This document shows positions 47,363-56,369 of a stretch of DNA of 64,000 nucleotides, piece after piece. The stretch is from UBA1930 sp943368475 (GTDB lineage: Bacteria > Bacteroidota > Bacteroidia > Chitinophagales > Chitinophagaceae): NCBI GenBank assembly GCA_943368475.1, contig CALRLF020000006.1, positions 1 to 64,000 on the forward strand, given 5' to 3'. How positions within the stretch are numbered: the stretch's first letter is position 1; every line of letters starts with the position of its first letter. The position numbers were made by a program, and so were the translations under genes. The notes beneath the pieces are model-generated. The model did not search any database. It saw only the letters and a program-made list of their open reading frames with translations, and had not been told where the DNA came from.

Positions 47363-49825
47363 CTAGAAACCAGTTACAGTGGTTTTGTATTCTGGTTTAA
47401 GTACAATCGATTTAATAACAGGCAGATTTGTGTTTTTAATCTTCTCAAAAACGCCTACCTCAAAGTAAACTTTACTGTCTTTTGTAAAAGGGGTGATTAA
47501 AGTGGTGATTTTGCCAGTATGATTTAAGTCTTTTAATTTGAGTTTATCGAGAGACAAAGTCATTGGTAATCCCATATTAAAATCATCAGCAATTAAACGA
47601 TCATTCAAATAAATGGCTTGCGTATCACCTTCGTAAGCTATTTCTAAAATACCGGCCTTGATATTATGTGGAATAGTAAGATTGTAATAAACAGCTTTGG
47701 GAATGACTTCCATTTTGGCTGCATAAAAGGGATATAATTTATTAACTGCGGTATCTTCACTCATTTTTTGTGCAGCGTTTGTTAGCTCTTGATTTAACTG
47801 CCAATTAGTTTTTGATTCTATTGGTTTAAACGAAAATTCATAACTATTAAAACGTTGTTGTTTGAAGGCTTTATTAATTCTAACATTTGCGAACCTGAGT
47901 TCTTTGGGATTATCAAACACGTTAAAATGAATATTTGGCTGACCTAAAGCTTGAAGTAAAATATTTTTACCATTACAAATTAATTGAGCATTTGATATAA
48001 CAAAATGTTCTTGTCCATTAAATATAAAATTCCAGGCATTTAATGCTTGTTGATGGTTTAAAGTTATGATGCTGATTGACTTTCCATTGACCAATTGAAT
48101 ATCGATAATAGCATTTAGACCTGATTTTATACTTGTAATTTTATAGGTTGATGCTCTTTTTTCCACAAGTGCATTTAAAGATATAACAGATACAATATTT
48201 TCCGAATCAAATACATATTCTGGTGCTATTTTATCATCGGCATAAAAAAAATAAGTTGACTTTTTTGAAGTATGAATGTAAAAGGGTTGAGTAGTTGCAT
48301 ACACTAAATTGACATCTCCCAGTTTTAAATTAAATGGTAAAATAAATTGAGTATTTGCAGGAATTGAAATAGGCAATTCAGGTACTTTTAAAATAGTATT
48401 TTCATTTGTTCGAATATTGAATTGAACCTGCTGTACATCTTTCATATTCAACTGTCGTTGAAATTGATTAATAAATATGAATCCTCTACCATTTTTTGCT
48501 CTAACAGCCCAACGCAAATGGGTACTATCGGCTTTATTCTTCACTTTATTTTCAGGAAAATAAGTATAACATGTTGCCAATTGTTCTCCATAATTATTTA
48601 AAAATGAATGAAACAATTTAAAATAGTTATAAGATGGTTTTATATCTCCCCATTGCCCAATAGGCGATTGAAAATCGTAATTGATGATTGGATAATCATT
48701 GGGATATTTTGTTAATTTCGACTCTTGCAAAGTAGATAATTTACCAATGGCATTGATACCTCCATGAAACATATAATAGCCCATTAAATTGGCTCCTGCT
48801 CCTGTTTTAGATATTGCCAACCCCAATACATCTTGTGGCAAAATTATTGGTCTACGATGATGTGTAACCTGAATACCAGCACCCATTTCGGCTGTTGCAT
48901 AAGGATAACGATACCCTTTATAATTATTACTATCCACTACTATTCCCAATAAATCATTACCAATTGTAGGATCACTTCTTAGCGAATCGAATAAATAGTT
49001 TTCGGATAAAGGCAATTGTGTTGTTCGTTTATCCCATGGAGCTTCTGGATAGCCTCCCCAAACGGGAATGAGTTCAGTTTGTTTAAGATTTGAGCCAGGC
49101 CAACCTGTTGCTGTATAATAAGGAACATCAATTCCTGCTTGTACAGCCATTTTTTTTAGGGTTAGTATATGTGTTAAGCCTTTAGGATTGTTAAAACGAA
49201 ACTCATTTTCAATTTGTGCTCCTATAATTGCACCGCCATCCTTAAAATATAACCCTTTTAATTGATTGGCAATTTGATTAAAAAAAAGTGCTACATAATT
49301 TAAGTATAGAGAATCATTTGTTCTTGTTTTGGCTTCTTTCAACAACCAATCGGGGAAGCCTCCATTTCGTACTTCTCCATGACACCAAGGCCCAATTCTT
49401 ACAAATAAATACATCTTATGCTTAGCACATAGTTGTGCAAAATATTTTAAATTAAGGTTTTCATTCCAAGTCCAACTACCTTTTTCCTCTTCATGATAAA
49501 TCCAAAAAACATAAGTAGCAATTACATTAATGCCACATGCTTTCATTTTTAAAATAGAACTTTCCCATTGTTCTTTTGGGAAACGGCTGAAATGAAATTC
49601 ACCCATTGCAGGAAACCAAGGCTTGCCATTTTTAATAAAGTATAAACTATTGGCATCAAGGCTTTCACCTTTTGCATTTGTATGTTTACCTAAACTTAGA
49701 TGGTTTGAAATAATGGGAAAATTATTCTGAGAAATATCAATTTTATAAAGATTATTCGTTTGTGTTTTTGCTATAAATGGACACAATAAAATTAAGGCAA
49801 GGCAAATCGTTTTAATTGATTTCAT
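47363..49825 (-). CDS. Beta-galactosidase, GH35, exported
   Basis: 820 residues with a signal peptide to about 21 (IAKTQ). The TIM barrel opens with GKPWFPAMGEFHFSRFPKEQW, and YVFWIYHEEEKG and RIGPWCHGEVRNGGFPDWL are family blocks. Acid/base Glu208 is in GAQIENEFR and the nucleophile Glu313 in ATAEMGAG. C-terminal beta domains follow. GH35 enzymes remove terminal beta-galactose, here plausibly from galactan side chains of rhamnogalacturonan. It precedes the T9SS gene by 136 bp on the same strand. Confidence 0.92.
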   Translation of the reverse strand: MKSIKTICLALILLCPFIAKTQTNNLYKIDISQNNFPIISNHLSLGKHTNAKGESLDANSLYFIKNGKPWFPAMGEFHFSRFPKEQWESSILKMKACGINVIATYVFWIYHEEEKGSWTWNENLNLKYFAQLCAKHKMYLFVRIGPWCHGEVRNGGFPDWLLKEAKTRTNDSLYLNYVALFFNQIANQLKGLYFKDGGAIIGAQIENEFRFNNPKGLTHILTLKKMAVQAGIDVPYYTATGWPGSNLKQTELIPVWGGYPEAPWDKRTTQLPLSENYLFDSLRSDPTIGNDLLGIVVDSNNYKGYRYPYATAEMGAGIQVTHHRRPIILPQDVLGLAISKTGAGANLMGYYMFHGGINAIGKLSTLQESKLTKYPNDYPIINYDFQSPIGQWGDIKPSYNYFKLFHSFLNNYGEQLATCYTYFPENKVKNKADSTHLRWAVRAKNGRGFIFINQFQRQLNMKDVQQVQFNIRTNENTILKVPELPISIPANTQFILPFNLKLGDVNLVYATTQPFYIHTSKKSTYFFYADDKIAPEYVFDSENIVSVISLNALVEKRASTYKITSIKSGLNAIIDIQLVNGKSISIITLNHQQALNAWNFIFNGQEHFVISNAQLICNGKNILLQALGQPNIHFNVFDNPKELRFANVRINKAFKQQRFNSYEFSFKPIESKTNWQLNQELTNAAQKMSEDTAVNKLYPFYAAKMEVIPKAVYYNLTIPHNIKAGILEIAYEGDTQAIYLNDRLIADDFNMGLPMTLSLDKLKLKDLNHTGKITTLITPFTKDSKVYFEVGVFEKIKNTNLPVIKSIVLKPEYKTTVTGF

Positions 49826-49914
49826 TAGAAAAATGAGATTGGTAAAACAATGACTAAAACTATTTATTTAAAAATGCTTACCATCCTGCACTATCGTTTC
49901 ACAAGATTTATTTT

Positions 49915-50919
49915 CTAAGCATTACTCATAATTTTAACAGCAAGTTCTTTCATTAAACCTGCATCGCTGGTGCCTCCATCATGCACACCAAGGCTGCGTA
50001 AATTATATTCGTGGAGTAGTAATAATATTCTTTCAACGCCTTGATAATTGTAACTACGACTTGCCTGCATGTAATCTTTTACAAAATATGGAGAGATACC
50101 CATTGCTGCTGCAATTGCTTTTTCATCGTTTGTTCCAACACCAAAAATACCATACACTTTACTAAAGAAACCATACAAGGAAGGAAGTATCAATTGAATA
50201 GGGCCAGCTTTAGGATTTTTCTCAAAATAATTAATAATACGTATGGCTTTGGTGAAATCTTTTTTGCCAAATGCTGCTTGTAATTCAAACACATTGAACT
50301 CTTTACTTACACCAATATAGTTTTCAATATCATCTTCTGTAATACTTTTTCTGGCTCCAAGATTCACTGCCAGCTTTTCAATTTCATTTTCAATTCGGCT
50401 TAAATCATTTCCAACATGATCTACCAATAACAACAATGCCTTTTGTTGTATTGATAACCCATGATTGGCAACCATCGTATTTGCCCAACCAGGTAATTCA
50501 CTATCATATAATTTTTTAGTTGTAAAAACTTCGCCTTTCGATTTTAATGTTTTTGCAAACTTGGTACGGGCATCAACTTTTTTTTCTTTATAGCTAACTA
50601 CAAATACAGTTGACGGAAGTGGATTATCAACATAACCTTCTAATTTTTCAATATCCTTCATGTGTTGTGCTTCTTTTATTAGCACAACTTGTCTTTCTGA
50701 AAACATGGGATACCTTCTGCAAGCGTTTACAACATCTGCCCAATTTGCATCTCGACCATAAAACACAGAAAGATTAAAACTTGCTTCGCTTTCGGCAAGA
50801 ATATTGTGTTCGGCAAACGCAACAATTTTGTCAATAAAATAAGGCTCCTCACCTTCTAGCCAATAAATAGGTTTGAAGTTGCCTTTTTTCCAGTCTCCAA
50901 TAATTTTTTCTGCCGACAT
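49915..50919 (-). CDS. holA: DNA polymerase III subunit delta
   Basis: 334 residues from the ATG at 50919, which gives the usual opening MSAEKIIGDWKKGNFKPIYW; an upstream ATG adds 15 Cys-rich residues unlike the family. The AAA+-like domain (EGEEPYFIDKIV; VLIKEAQHMKD) and helical domains (GNDLSRIENEIEKLAVNLG; NVFELQAAFGKKDFTKA) are all recognisable. Delta opens the beta clamp in the clamp loader. A TACTTTTG box only 5 bases upstream suggests a very short or absent leader. Confidence 0.93.
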   Translation of the reverse strand: MSAEKIIGDWKKGNFKPIYWLEGEEPYFIDKIVAFAEHNILAESEASFNLSVFYGRDANWADVVNACRRYPMFSERQVVLIKEAQHMKDIEKLEGYVDNPLPSTVFVVSYKEKKVDARTKFAKTLKSKGEVFTTKKLYDSELPGWANTMVANHGLSIQQKALLLLVDHVGNDLSRIENEIEKLAVNLGARKSITEDDIENYIGVSKEFNVFELQAAFGKKDFTKAIRIINYFEKNPKAGPIQLILPSLYGFFSKVYGIFGVGTNDEKAIAAAMGISPYFVKDYMQASRSYNYQGVERILLLLHEYNLRSLGVHDGGTSDAGLMKELAVKIMSNA

Positions 50920-50923
50920 ACAG

Positions 50924-50931
50924 CAAAAGTA
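50924..50931 (-). promoter_or_regulatory. Possible -7 box almost abutting the holA start
   Basis: TACTTTTG on the minus strand matches the TAnnTTTG consensus, but its end is 4 bases from the ATG at 50919. If used, the transcript would be leaderless or nearly so. A TTTG lies 16 bp upstream (50951-50948), shorter than the usual 19-21. Confidence 0.35.
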
Positions 50932-51017
50932 AGTGCCAGCAAGGCTGCAAAAAATACTGTACAATAAATGTTGAAAACTCAGTATTTAAACTGTTTGATA
51001 AAGAATAGAGTAGGTCA

Positions 51018-51731
51018 TTATTCTACAATAACTATTCGTTCATCGCTCAAAAGCGACAATCCTTTGTATCGCAAAACAATATTGGCACAAACAACCACAT
51101 CTCGTTGGCAATATTCAACAATACGCTGTAAATTATTTTCCTTATAATACACTTCTTGTACTTGGCTTCCATCTATATCAGACTTACTAGTTGGAATGCC
51201 CAAAACATTGGCTAAAAGATGTAAAGAAATATAGTTTTTATTATCGCCAAATTTCCACCAGTTCAATGTATCGAAGATTTTCACTTCCCATGGTTTTCGA
51301 TCATGCAACCACAAATATTCAGGCATTTGTAACTGATTAATCATCACTCTTCTGCATATATAAGGTAAATCGAACTCTTTAATATTGTGGCCAGCAAATT
51401 GAAAATTTTTATTGTGCCGATACATTTTGCCACACAATTCTAAAAACCTGTTCAGTACATCTACTTCATCATCACCATAAATACTTTTTACTTTAACGCA
51501 TAATTTCCTGTTGGCATCTTCATAAAAATAAGCAGTACTAATACAGATAATTTTGCCAAACTCTGCTAAAATTCCAGCTTTCATTTTCCAGCTCTCTTCA
51601 GGCGTCGTATTTTCTGGCACGGTTTTAGAAACTTTATCCCACCAAAGCGTTTGCCATACAGGTGAAAGCTGGTGATAGTTCTCTACCATAGGAACCGTTT
51701 CAATATCCATCAATAATAAGTCCTTAATCAT
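51018..51731 (-). CDS. Predicted 3'-5' exonuclease, PolB-like DEDD family
   Basis: 237 residues from the ATG at 51731; the frame opens 36 codons earlier but that part is hydrophobic and unlike the family. The DEDD residues are visible: LLLMDIETVPM (Asp9, Glu11), AGHNIKEFDLPYICRR, and YCQRDVVV near the end. This matches the PolB exonuclease-2 type family (PF10108 from memory), stand-alone RNase H-like exonucleases. Its nucleic acid substrate is unknown. It lies 98 bp before holA on the same strand. Confidence 0.85.
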   Translation of the reverse strand: MIKDLLLMDIETVPMVENYHQLSPVWQTLWWDKVSKTVPENTTPEESWKMKAGILAEFGKIICISTAYFYEDANRKLCVKVKSIYGDDEVDVLNRFLELCGKMYRHNKNFQFAGHNIKEFDLPYICRRVMINQLQMPEYLWLHDRKPWEVKIFDTLNWWKFGDNKNYISLHLLANVLGIPTSKSDIDGSQVQEVYYKENNLQRIVEYCQRDVVVCANIVLRYKGLSLLSDERIVIVE

Positions 51732-51933
51732 TGATACAATTTTAAAAGTTATTGGTATTGAGTTAAGATAAATGCTATTTAATGATGTATCAGCAACAAA
51801 AAAGCTTGCACTATCGTAAATATATAAAATATAGAGCATTCGATGTGCATAACCTTGAAAAAGACTTTTACATTTTTACAACAGTTTATTTTATTGAAAC
51901 TAAACGTACTTTGCATCTAAATTAAAAAAACAT

Positions 51934-52938
51934 ATGAGCTACACACAATACCCTTCAGCTTCACCACAGGGTTCAACAAACGAACCTGTAATGAATAATG
52001 AACCTAAAAAGGATAATCGTAACCTTATTTATGCTTTGCTTATTGGTGCATTAATTTGTACTTGGGGCTATATTATTTATGATAAAGGCAAAGTCAAAGA
52101 AGAAAAAATTCAGTTTGTTGATCGAATCATTAAAGATTCAATGGATCGATCGACACTACAAGACCAATTTAATTTATTAAGTGGTAAAGCAGATTCAATT
52201 ACCATAAATAATCAGCAATTACAAGGTGCATTGGCCGAAAAAAACAGTGATATTCAAAAGTTGAGAAGCAATATTGCTGCTACTTTGAAAAAGAAAAATC
52301 TTACTGCTGCTGAGTTAGCAGAAGCTCAAAAACAAATTGCTGAATTACAAAACAAAGTGGAAAGCTTATATGCAGAAGTTGAAAAATTACAGGCAGAAAA
52401 CAAACAATTAACTGCAAGTAATGATCAACTTAACACAGAGAAGAAACAATTGACAGAAGAAAAAGGAAATTTACAAAGCGATTTAAGCAAAACAAAAGAA
52501 GAGAAAGCAAAAGTTGAAGATGTAGCATCTACTTTACATGCTTCTAACATTAATGTTACAGCTATTAATTTAAGAGGAAGTAAAGAGAAAGAGACTACCA
52601 AAGCTAAAAAAGCGGATTATTTTAAAGTGAGTTTTGATATTGACGAAAACCGTATTGCAGCTAGTGGTAGCAAATCTTTAATGGTTTGTATTTACCACCC
52701 TGACGGAAGTCTTTCATTATCATCAGGAAGCTTTACAGACAGAAATGGTAAAACAGTTCAGTACACCAATAAAGTAGATATTAATTACGAGCAAGGTAAA
52801 AAACAACCCGTAAGTTTTCAGTGGAATCCAGGTGATAAGTTTCAACCAGGAGATTATAAAATTGAAATTTACAACAATGGTTTCAAAATTGGTCAGGGTA
52901 CTAAAAACATGAGTAAATCCTCTTTTTTAGGATTGTAA
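51934..52938 (+). CDS. Single-pass membrane coiled-coil protein with C-terminal beta domain
   Basis: 334 residues. A short cytoplasmic N-terminus rich in Pro/Asn is followed by one transmembrane helix (about 29-49, LIYALLIGALICTWGYIIY). Residues ~55-200 are a heptad-rich coiled coil (KVESLYAEVEKLQAENKQL). The C-terminus (about 205-334) is a soluble beta domain with SLMVCIYHPDGSLSLSSG and QPGDYKIEIYNNGFKIG. No named family was recognised. Position beside DNA-replication genes is not evidence of role, as it is on the opposite strand. Confidence 0.7.
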   Translation: MSYTQYPSASPQGSTNEPVMNNEPKKDNRNLIYALLIGALICTWGYIIYDKGKVKEEKIQFVDRIIKDSMDRSTLQDQFNLLSGKADSITINNQQLQGALAEKNSDIQKLRSNIAATLKKKNLTAAELAEAQKQIAELQNKVESLYAEVEKLQAENKQLTASNDQLNTEKKQLTEEKGNLQSDLSKTKEEKAKVEDVASTLHASNINVTAINLRGSKEKETTKAKKADYFKVSFDIDENRIAASGSKSLMVCIYHPDGSLSLSSGSFTDRNGKTVQYTNKVDINYEQGKKQPVSFQWNPGDKFQPGDYKIEIYNNGFKIGQGTKNMSKSSFLGL

Positions 52939-52960
52939 TTTCAACCCTTCATATATACCA

Positions 52961-52996
52961 AAAGAAAATGTTCTGCAATTGCAGAACATTTTCTTT
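52961..52996 (+). terminator. Terminator after the coiled-coil protein gene
   Basis: Perfect 16-bp arms around an AATT loop (AAAGAAAATGTTCTGC and complement), starting 22 bp after the plus-strand stop and ending TTTTCTTTTT. It lies between two convergent genes and can serve both (tilS stop at 53016). Confidence 0.85.
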
Positions 52997-53015
52997 TTAT
53001 AACTTATCTAATTCT

Positions 53016-54368
53016 TTACTGTAAAAATTTCAATTGTAACACCTGCTTTGTTGATGGAGTAATTTTAAATCGATCATCAATTCTTTGTCCAACTACCCAA
53101 ATAATTCTTTGATTGCTTTCAATTACCCAAACTTTTTCTTTTTGTGTAGTAGATAATTTTTTATCGATTAAAAAGCGGCTTATTTTTTTCTTTTTCTGCA
53201 TTCCTAATGGATAAAAATAGTCCCCCGTTTTCCATTTTCTCAAAATCAATGGAAACTGAACTTTAGTAAAATCCAATTGAACCAAATTTGCATCTTCTGA
53301 AAATGTAGAAGAATTCTCCATTAAAGAAATTTGGATACTTCCATTTTCAAAATTTATAGATTCTGCTTTTTCTTCTATTAAAATATTTAAGGCTTCTGTG
53401 GATGCTACAGGAGCAATAATCAGCCAGTTTCTGTTTCTTATAACTCTATGTGTTGCTGATGTAACAAACTTTCCATTTTCAGCAGATAACAACTGTATAA
53501 TATCATTTGTCTGTGCAGCAGTAAATCCATAATCCTTTACTATTTCATAAGTAATGGTGTTTAATGGTTGTTGCTTTTGCAATTTCAACACAGGAATATG
53601 CACTTCATTTCCTTTATGCTCTAACAACTTTGATTTAGTAAATTGAATACTTTGATTATATACTTGTTCTACTTCTTTCCAACGCTCAATATTGGCTAAG
53701 AGATTTTCATCAGCGTTTGGATATACTTCTTTCACCAATGGAATTACATGATGCCTGAAAAAATTTCTGGAATATTTATCTGTTGCATTCGATGCATCTT
53801 CTACCCAACTTAAATGATGCTTTTGTGCGTACTCAATAATCGATGCCTTATTAGCAAATAATAAAGAACGAATAATATTTCCCTGTACAGGTAAAATCCC
53901 ATGCAAACCACTGATACCAGTGCCTCTAAAAATATTCATGAGTACCGTTTCAATATTGTCATCGGCATGATGGGCTGTAAGCAATTTGGAATTTGGAATT
54001 TGTAATTTGTAATTTGCAATCAACTCCTCAAACCAAGCATACCTCAACTCTCTTGCTGCAACCTGAATAGAAACTTTTTTGCTATCAGCATATTCTTGCG
54101 TTGCAAAATGCTTTACCAAAACTTCTTTGCCATACTTTTCACCAAGACTTCTTACAAACTGTTCATCACTATCACTTGCTGCACCTCTTAACTGAAAATT
54201 ACAATGTGCTATGGTGAAATCAAATCCAGCTTTAAACACTAAGTCAGTCAGCATAACACTATCTATTCCACCACTTACTGCCAATATTAAATGACAGTTT
54301 TTGGTTGATAAATGACGGAACTGCTTTTTCCAGTTTTGTTTGTATAATGCTAATAAATCCATTTGCAA
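53016..54368 (-). CDS. tilS: tRNA(Ile)-lysidine synthase
   Basis: 450 residues. The PP-loop ATPase motif SGGIDS is at residues 32-37 and TAHHADDNIETVLMN follows. It converts C34 of the tRNA-Ile(CAU) anticodon to lysidine, which makes the tRNA read AUA; the enzyme is essential. The C-terminal region with FPLILRKWKTGDYFYPLGM and KKISRFLIDKKLS is the TilS substrate-binding domain. Residues 117-130 (ANYKLQIPNSKLL) are encoded by a heptamer array and look like an inserted loop. The start could also be the ATG two codons later. Confidence 0.94.
   Translation of the reverse strand: MQMDLLALYKQNWKKQFRHLSTKNCHLILAVSGGIDSVMLTDLVFKAGFDFTIAHCNFQLRGAASDSDEQFVRSLGEKYGKEVLVKHFATQEYADSKKVSIQVAARELRYAWFEELIANYKLQIPNSKLLTAHHADDNIETVLMNIFRGTGISGLHGILPVQGNIIRSLLFANKASIIEYAQKHHLSWVEDASNATDKYSRNFFRHHVIPLVKEVYPNADENLLANIERWKEVEQVYNQSIQFTKSKLLEHKGNEVHIPVLKLQKQQPLNTITYEIVKDYGFTAAQTNDIIQLLSAENGKFVTSATHRVIRNRNWLIIAPVASTEALNILIEEKAESINFENGSIQISLMENSSTFSEDANLVQLDFTKVQFPLILRKWKTGDYFYPLGMQKKKKISRFLIDKKLSTTQKEKVWVIESNQRIIWVVGQRIDDRFKITPSTKQVLQLKFLQ
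53981..54020. repeat. AATTTGN heptamer array inside tilS
   Basis: About five consecutive copies of a 7-base unit (AATTTGG, AATTTGG, AATTTGT, AATTTGT, AATTTGC) read in frame across the tilS coding sequence. 7-base units need three copies to keep frame, and 40 bases here translate without a stop into Lys/Asn/Gln/Leu-rich peptide. Confidence 0.75.
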
Positions 54369-54412
54369 TTTTTATTTCACATGAAGTTCACAAAGAATAA
54401 AAAGTAAACAAA

Positions 54413-54440
54413 GAGGAAAGACTTTCATGAGCCTTTCCTC
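54413..54440 (-). terminator. Candidate glnS terminator
   Basis: GAGGAAAG and CTTTCCTC form an 8-bp stem, followed on the minus strand by TTTGTTTACTTTTT. It lies 130 bp after the glnS stop and just upstream of tilS. The same spacer contains the 54475 repeat copy. Confidence 0.5.
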
Positions 54441-54474
54441 TGTTATAAACTTTGTTCAATTTTATTCTATCGTA

Positions 54475-54496
54475 CAAGTGTGCGACGCCACTAAAG
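54475..54496 (+). repeat. GTGTGCGACGCCA repeat copy (glnS-tilS spacer)
   Basis: 22 bases identical to 40897-40918. It sits in a 200-bp non-coding spacer between glnS and tilS. Confidence 0.7.
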
Positions 54497-54569
54497 CTGA
54501 TTAGAAATTCCGATGCTCGTTACCAAAAAATCTTCGCATCAATAATCAGAAATTTCAAATCAGAAACTA

Positions 54570-56231
54570 TTAGCTTTTCTTCACTTCCTTCGCCCAGGTA
54601 TCTTTCAAAGTAACTGTTCTATTAAACACCACTTTATCGGCTGTGGTGTCTTTATCTAAACAGAAATAACCTTTGCGTAAAAACTGATAACGGTTCTCAA
54701 AATTGGTTTCTGCTAATGCAGGCTCAGCATATACTTGAGGAATTACTTTTAAAGAATCTAAATTAATATGCTCTTTAAAATCACCCTCGGCTTCAGCTAA
54801 ATTTTCATACTTAAACAAACGATCATATTCTCTTATTTCAGCACTCACAGCATGTGTAGCACTTACCCAATGTAAAGTTCCTTTTGCATGTATGCCACTT
54901 GTATCGCTTCCACTTTTACTTTCAGGAATATAAGAGCATTTTAAAGCTGTAACTACACCTGCGTCGTCTTTTACAACTTCATCGCAGCGTATAATGTAAG
55001 CACCTTTTAAACGTACCACACCACCCGGAAATAATCTGAAGAATTTCTTAGGAGGCACTTCCATGAAATCATCTTTTTCAATATAAATTTCATTGCTAAA
55101 AGGAACGTCTCTGTATGTTATATTTTCTTCTTCTGGATTGTTCTCAATACTTAATATTTCACTGCCTTTATCGTAGTTAGTGATAATTACTTTCAAAGGA
55201 TCGAACACCACCATACGACGCAAAGCAGACTTATTTAATTCTTCTCTTACACAAAACTCTAGCAAACCAATATCAATTAAATTTTCTCTTTTGGCTACAC
55301 CAATTTTATCGCAAAAATCTCTAATTGCCGCTGCACCATAACCACGACGACGCATACCTGTAATCGTTGGCATACGAGGATCATCCCAACCAGTTACATG
55401 TTTTTCATTAACCAATTGCAACAGCTTACGTTTACTCATCACCGTATAGGTCATATTTAAACGTGCAAACTCATATTGCTTAGATGGAAAAATTTCCAAC
55501 TGTTCAATTAACCAATTGTACAACTCACGGTGAGGAATAAATTCTAACGTACAAATTGAGTGTGTAATATTTTCGATAGAATCACTTTGTCCATGTGCAA
55601 AATCGTACATCGGATACACACACCATTTATCGTCTGTGCGATGGTGATGAGCATGTTTAATTCTGTAAATGATTGGGTCACGCATGTGCATGTTTGGGCT
55701 GCTCATATCAACTTTAGCCCTCAATACTTTTTCACCATCACCATATTTACCATCACGCATTTCAGTAAATAATTGCAGATTTTCGGCAATGGTTCTTTCC
55801 GCAAATTTGTTTCTTGTTCCAGCTGTGGTGGGTGTACCTTTTTGTGCAGCAATTTCTTCGCTGCTGCTATCATCTACATACGCCAATCCTTTCTCAATCA
55901 GTTTAACTGCAAAAGCATAAATCTGGTCAAAATAATCCGATGCATAAAACTCATTGGCCCATTTAAAACCCAACCATTGCACATCGGCTTTTATACTTTC
56001 TACATACTCAGTTTCTTCGGTGGTAGGATTGGTATCATCGAAACGTAAATTGGTTTTACCGCCATATTTATTGGCCAAACCAAAGTTTAAACAAATACTT
56101 TTTGCATGTCCAATATGCAAATACCCATTGGGTTCAGGCGGAAAACGTGTAGTAATCGATGCATGTTTACCATCGGCTAAATCCTTTTCAATAATTTCTT
56201 CAATAAAATTCAGACTCTTTTCTTCACTCAT
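54570..56231 (-). CDS. glnS: Glutaminyl-tRNA synthetase
   Basis: 553 residues, full-length class I enzyme. RFPPEPNGYLHIGHAKSICL holds the HIGH motif and VMSKRKL the KMSKS-equivalent; the C-terminal anticodon-binding barrels follow (ITYRDVPFSNEIYIEKDDF). It charges tRNA-Gln directly with glutamine, so this organism does not rely only on GatCAB for Gln-tRNA. It stands alone as a transcription unit: a spacer with a possible box lies upstream and a candidate terminator downstream. Confidence 0.96.
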   Translation of the reverse strand: MSEEKSLNFIEEIIEKDLADGKHASITTRFPPEPNGYLHIGHAKSICLNFGLANKYGGKTNLRFDDTNPTTEETEYVESIKADVQWLGFKWANEFYASDYFDQIYAFAVKLIEKGLAYVDDSSSEEIAAQKGTPTTAGTRNKFAERTIAENLQLFTEMRDGKYGDGEKVLRAKVDMSSPNMHMRDPIIYRIKHAHHHRTDDKWCVYPMYDFAHGQSDSIENITHSICTLEFIPHRELYNWLIEQLEIFPSKQYEFARLNMTYTVMSKRKLLQLVNEKHVTGWDDPRMPTITGMRRRGYGAAAIRDFCDKIGVAKRENLIDIGLLEFCVREELNKSALRRMVVFDPLKVIITNYDKGSEILSIENNPEEENITYRDVPFSNEIYIEKDDFMEVPPKKFFRLFPGGVVRLKGAYIIRCDEVVKDDAGVVTALKCSYIPESKSGSDTSGIHAKGTLHWVSATHAVSAEIREYDRLFKYENLAEAEGDFKEHINLDSLKVIPQVYAEPALAETNFENRYQFLRKGYFCLDKDTTADKVVFNRTVTLKDTWAKEVKKS

Positions 56232-56252
56232 AATCTTTTGTTTCTAGGGTTA

Positions 56253-56260
56253 CAAAAATA
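56253..56260 (-). promoter_or_regulatory. Possible -7 box of glnS
   Basis: TATTTTTG on the minus strand, 22 bases upstream of the glnS ATG, matches TAnnTTTG. No convincing -33 element is visible. Confidence 0.35.
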
Positions 56261-56369
56261 ACGAGATTGAACTAAGAAATTGATAGGGATAAAGTATTCT
56301 CTGCTATTTAAGGCATATCTATCCACAGAAAGTCAAAAAGAGTGATTTAAATGAATGATAGAATCGAGA

